DNA from: Burkholderia ambifaria
Lineage (GTDB): Bacteria > Pseudomonadota > Gammaproteobacteria > Burkholderiales > Burkholderiaceae
Reading direction: 5' to 3'
Length of the DNA: 64,000 nucleotides
Assembly (NCBI RefSeq): GCF_001443045.1
Contig: NZ_LKPJ01000013.1
Location: 1-64,000, forward strand
Of this stretch, positions 63,736-64,000 are shown piece by piece. The position numbers were made by a program, and so were the translations under genes. Each line of letters opens with the position of its first letter. The first letter of the stretch is position 1. The notes below the pieces were generated by a model. The model ran no database searches. It saw only the letters and a program-made list of their open reading frames with translations, and had not been told where the DNA came from.

Positions 63736-64000
63736 TCAGCGGTGGCGTGGCAACGACACGTCCTCGAGCGTATTTGCCAGCTCGTCGCGTGCCGGGCCGC
63801 CTGCGCGCGTCGCGATGTCGCCCAGCGACACGATGCCGACGATCTGGTGCCGGGCGTCGAGCACCGGCATCCGGTGCAGTTGCACATCGGCCATCCGCTG
63901 CTGGACGTCGCCGACGCCATCGTCCTCGACACACCACTGCACGGGTGTCGACGCGACGGCCTTCACGGCGGTGTCGGGCGAATGCCCGTGCGACAGCGCG
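63736..64000 (-). CDS. CBS-domain protein (partial, continues past the window)
   Basis: The visible C-terminal about 87 residues contain the second CBS motif: VEDDGVGDVQQRMADVQLHRMPVLDARHQIVGIVSLGDIATRA. The frame stays open to the window edge (SHGHSPDTAVKAV), which would be the end of the first CBS unit. CBS pairs bind adenosyl ligands and are frequent in low-oxygen stress clusters. The start is outside the window. Confidence 0.85.
   Translation of the reverse strand, partial: ALSHGHSPDTAVKAVASTPVQWCVEDDGVGDVQQRMADVQLHRMPVLDARHQIVGIVSLGDIATRAGGPARDELANTLEDVSLPRHR

Noticed and set aside
1..64000. tRNA, rRNA, riboswitch or prophage attachment sites
   Set aside because: No cloverleaf-like sequence with CCA end, no rRNA segment and no integrase or phage gene was recognised by eye; small non-coding RNAs cannot be excluded.

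Overview
The window is high-GC DNA with the gene content and style of a Burkholderia cepacia complex secondary replicon. The pointers are OmpC-type Burkholderia porins, several small secreted DUF4148-type proteins, LysR, GntR and MarR regulators each beside one small catabolic operon, DUF3562- and DUF4142-type proteins, and a block that resembles the low-oxygen-activated (lxa) locus described in B. cenocepacia. The species is inferred from gene content only. No rRNA, tRNA, CRISPR array or replication origin was seen.

Layout. 1-244: right end of an insertion sequence that abuts the stop codon of a broken diguanylate cyclase gene (245-1860). 2.1-4.8 kb: cupin protein, MarR regulator with a striking nested palindromic operator, small membrane protein and MFS exporter. 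4.8-8.9 kb: LysR regulator divergent from a beta-alanine:pyruvate aminotransferase / malonate-semialdehyde dehydrogenase operon. 9-16 kb: a secreted repeat-motif protein, an auxin-efflux-type carrier with a LysR gene upstream, a SnoaL-like protein, and a LuxR-type regulator divergent from an amino-acid permease plus DmpA-type aminopeptidase. 16-22 kb: FUSC efflux protein with divergent LysR, two small secreted proteins, a porin and a VOC protein. 22.4-25.7 kb: cytosine deaminase facing a decayed GntR-controlled locus (frameshifted SDR, truncated BKACE enzyme). 25.9-26.9 kb: an orphan Tae4/Tai4 type VI effector-immunity pair, with the effector frameshifted. 27-36 kb: methyltransferase, di-haem cytochrome c peroxidase and AcpA-type phosphatase, DMT transporter, Lrp regulator, aromatic amino-acid permease and aromatic aminotransferase.

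35.8-38.6 kb and 48-64 kb form an oxygen-responsive region. It has an FNR-type regulator with all four cluster cysteines at canonical spacing, a receiver-only response regulator, small DUF proteins, an HPF-like protein, a sensor kinase/response regulator pair, universal stress proteins, a DedA-rhodanese fusion, a chemoreceptor, a hybrid kinase, and BON-like/DUF4142/PRC-barrel/CBS proteins. Three promoters here share one architecture: a TTGAY-N4-RTCA(A) box, exactly 21 bp, then a -10-like hexamer.

Between these blocks (38.7-43 kb) is a coherent trans-3-hydroxy-L-proline module: a C/T-type dehydratase of the proline racemase family, delta1-pyrroline-2-carboxylate reductase, a GntR regulator and an ABC binding protein. 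It is followed by a PBP1A gene, a PilZ protein, another DUF4148 protein and an LprI-like protein.

An overall oddity is the number of lesions. The diguanylate cyclase, SDR, BKACE, Tae4, a hypothetical gene at 55.5-56.0 kb and a sigma-54 activator all carry frameshifts or deletions. This could be lineage decay or sequencing error and should be checked against reads.
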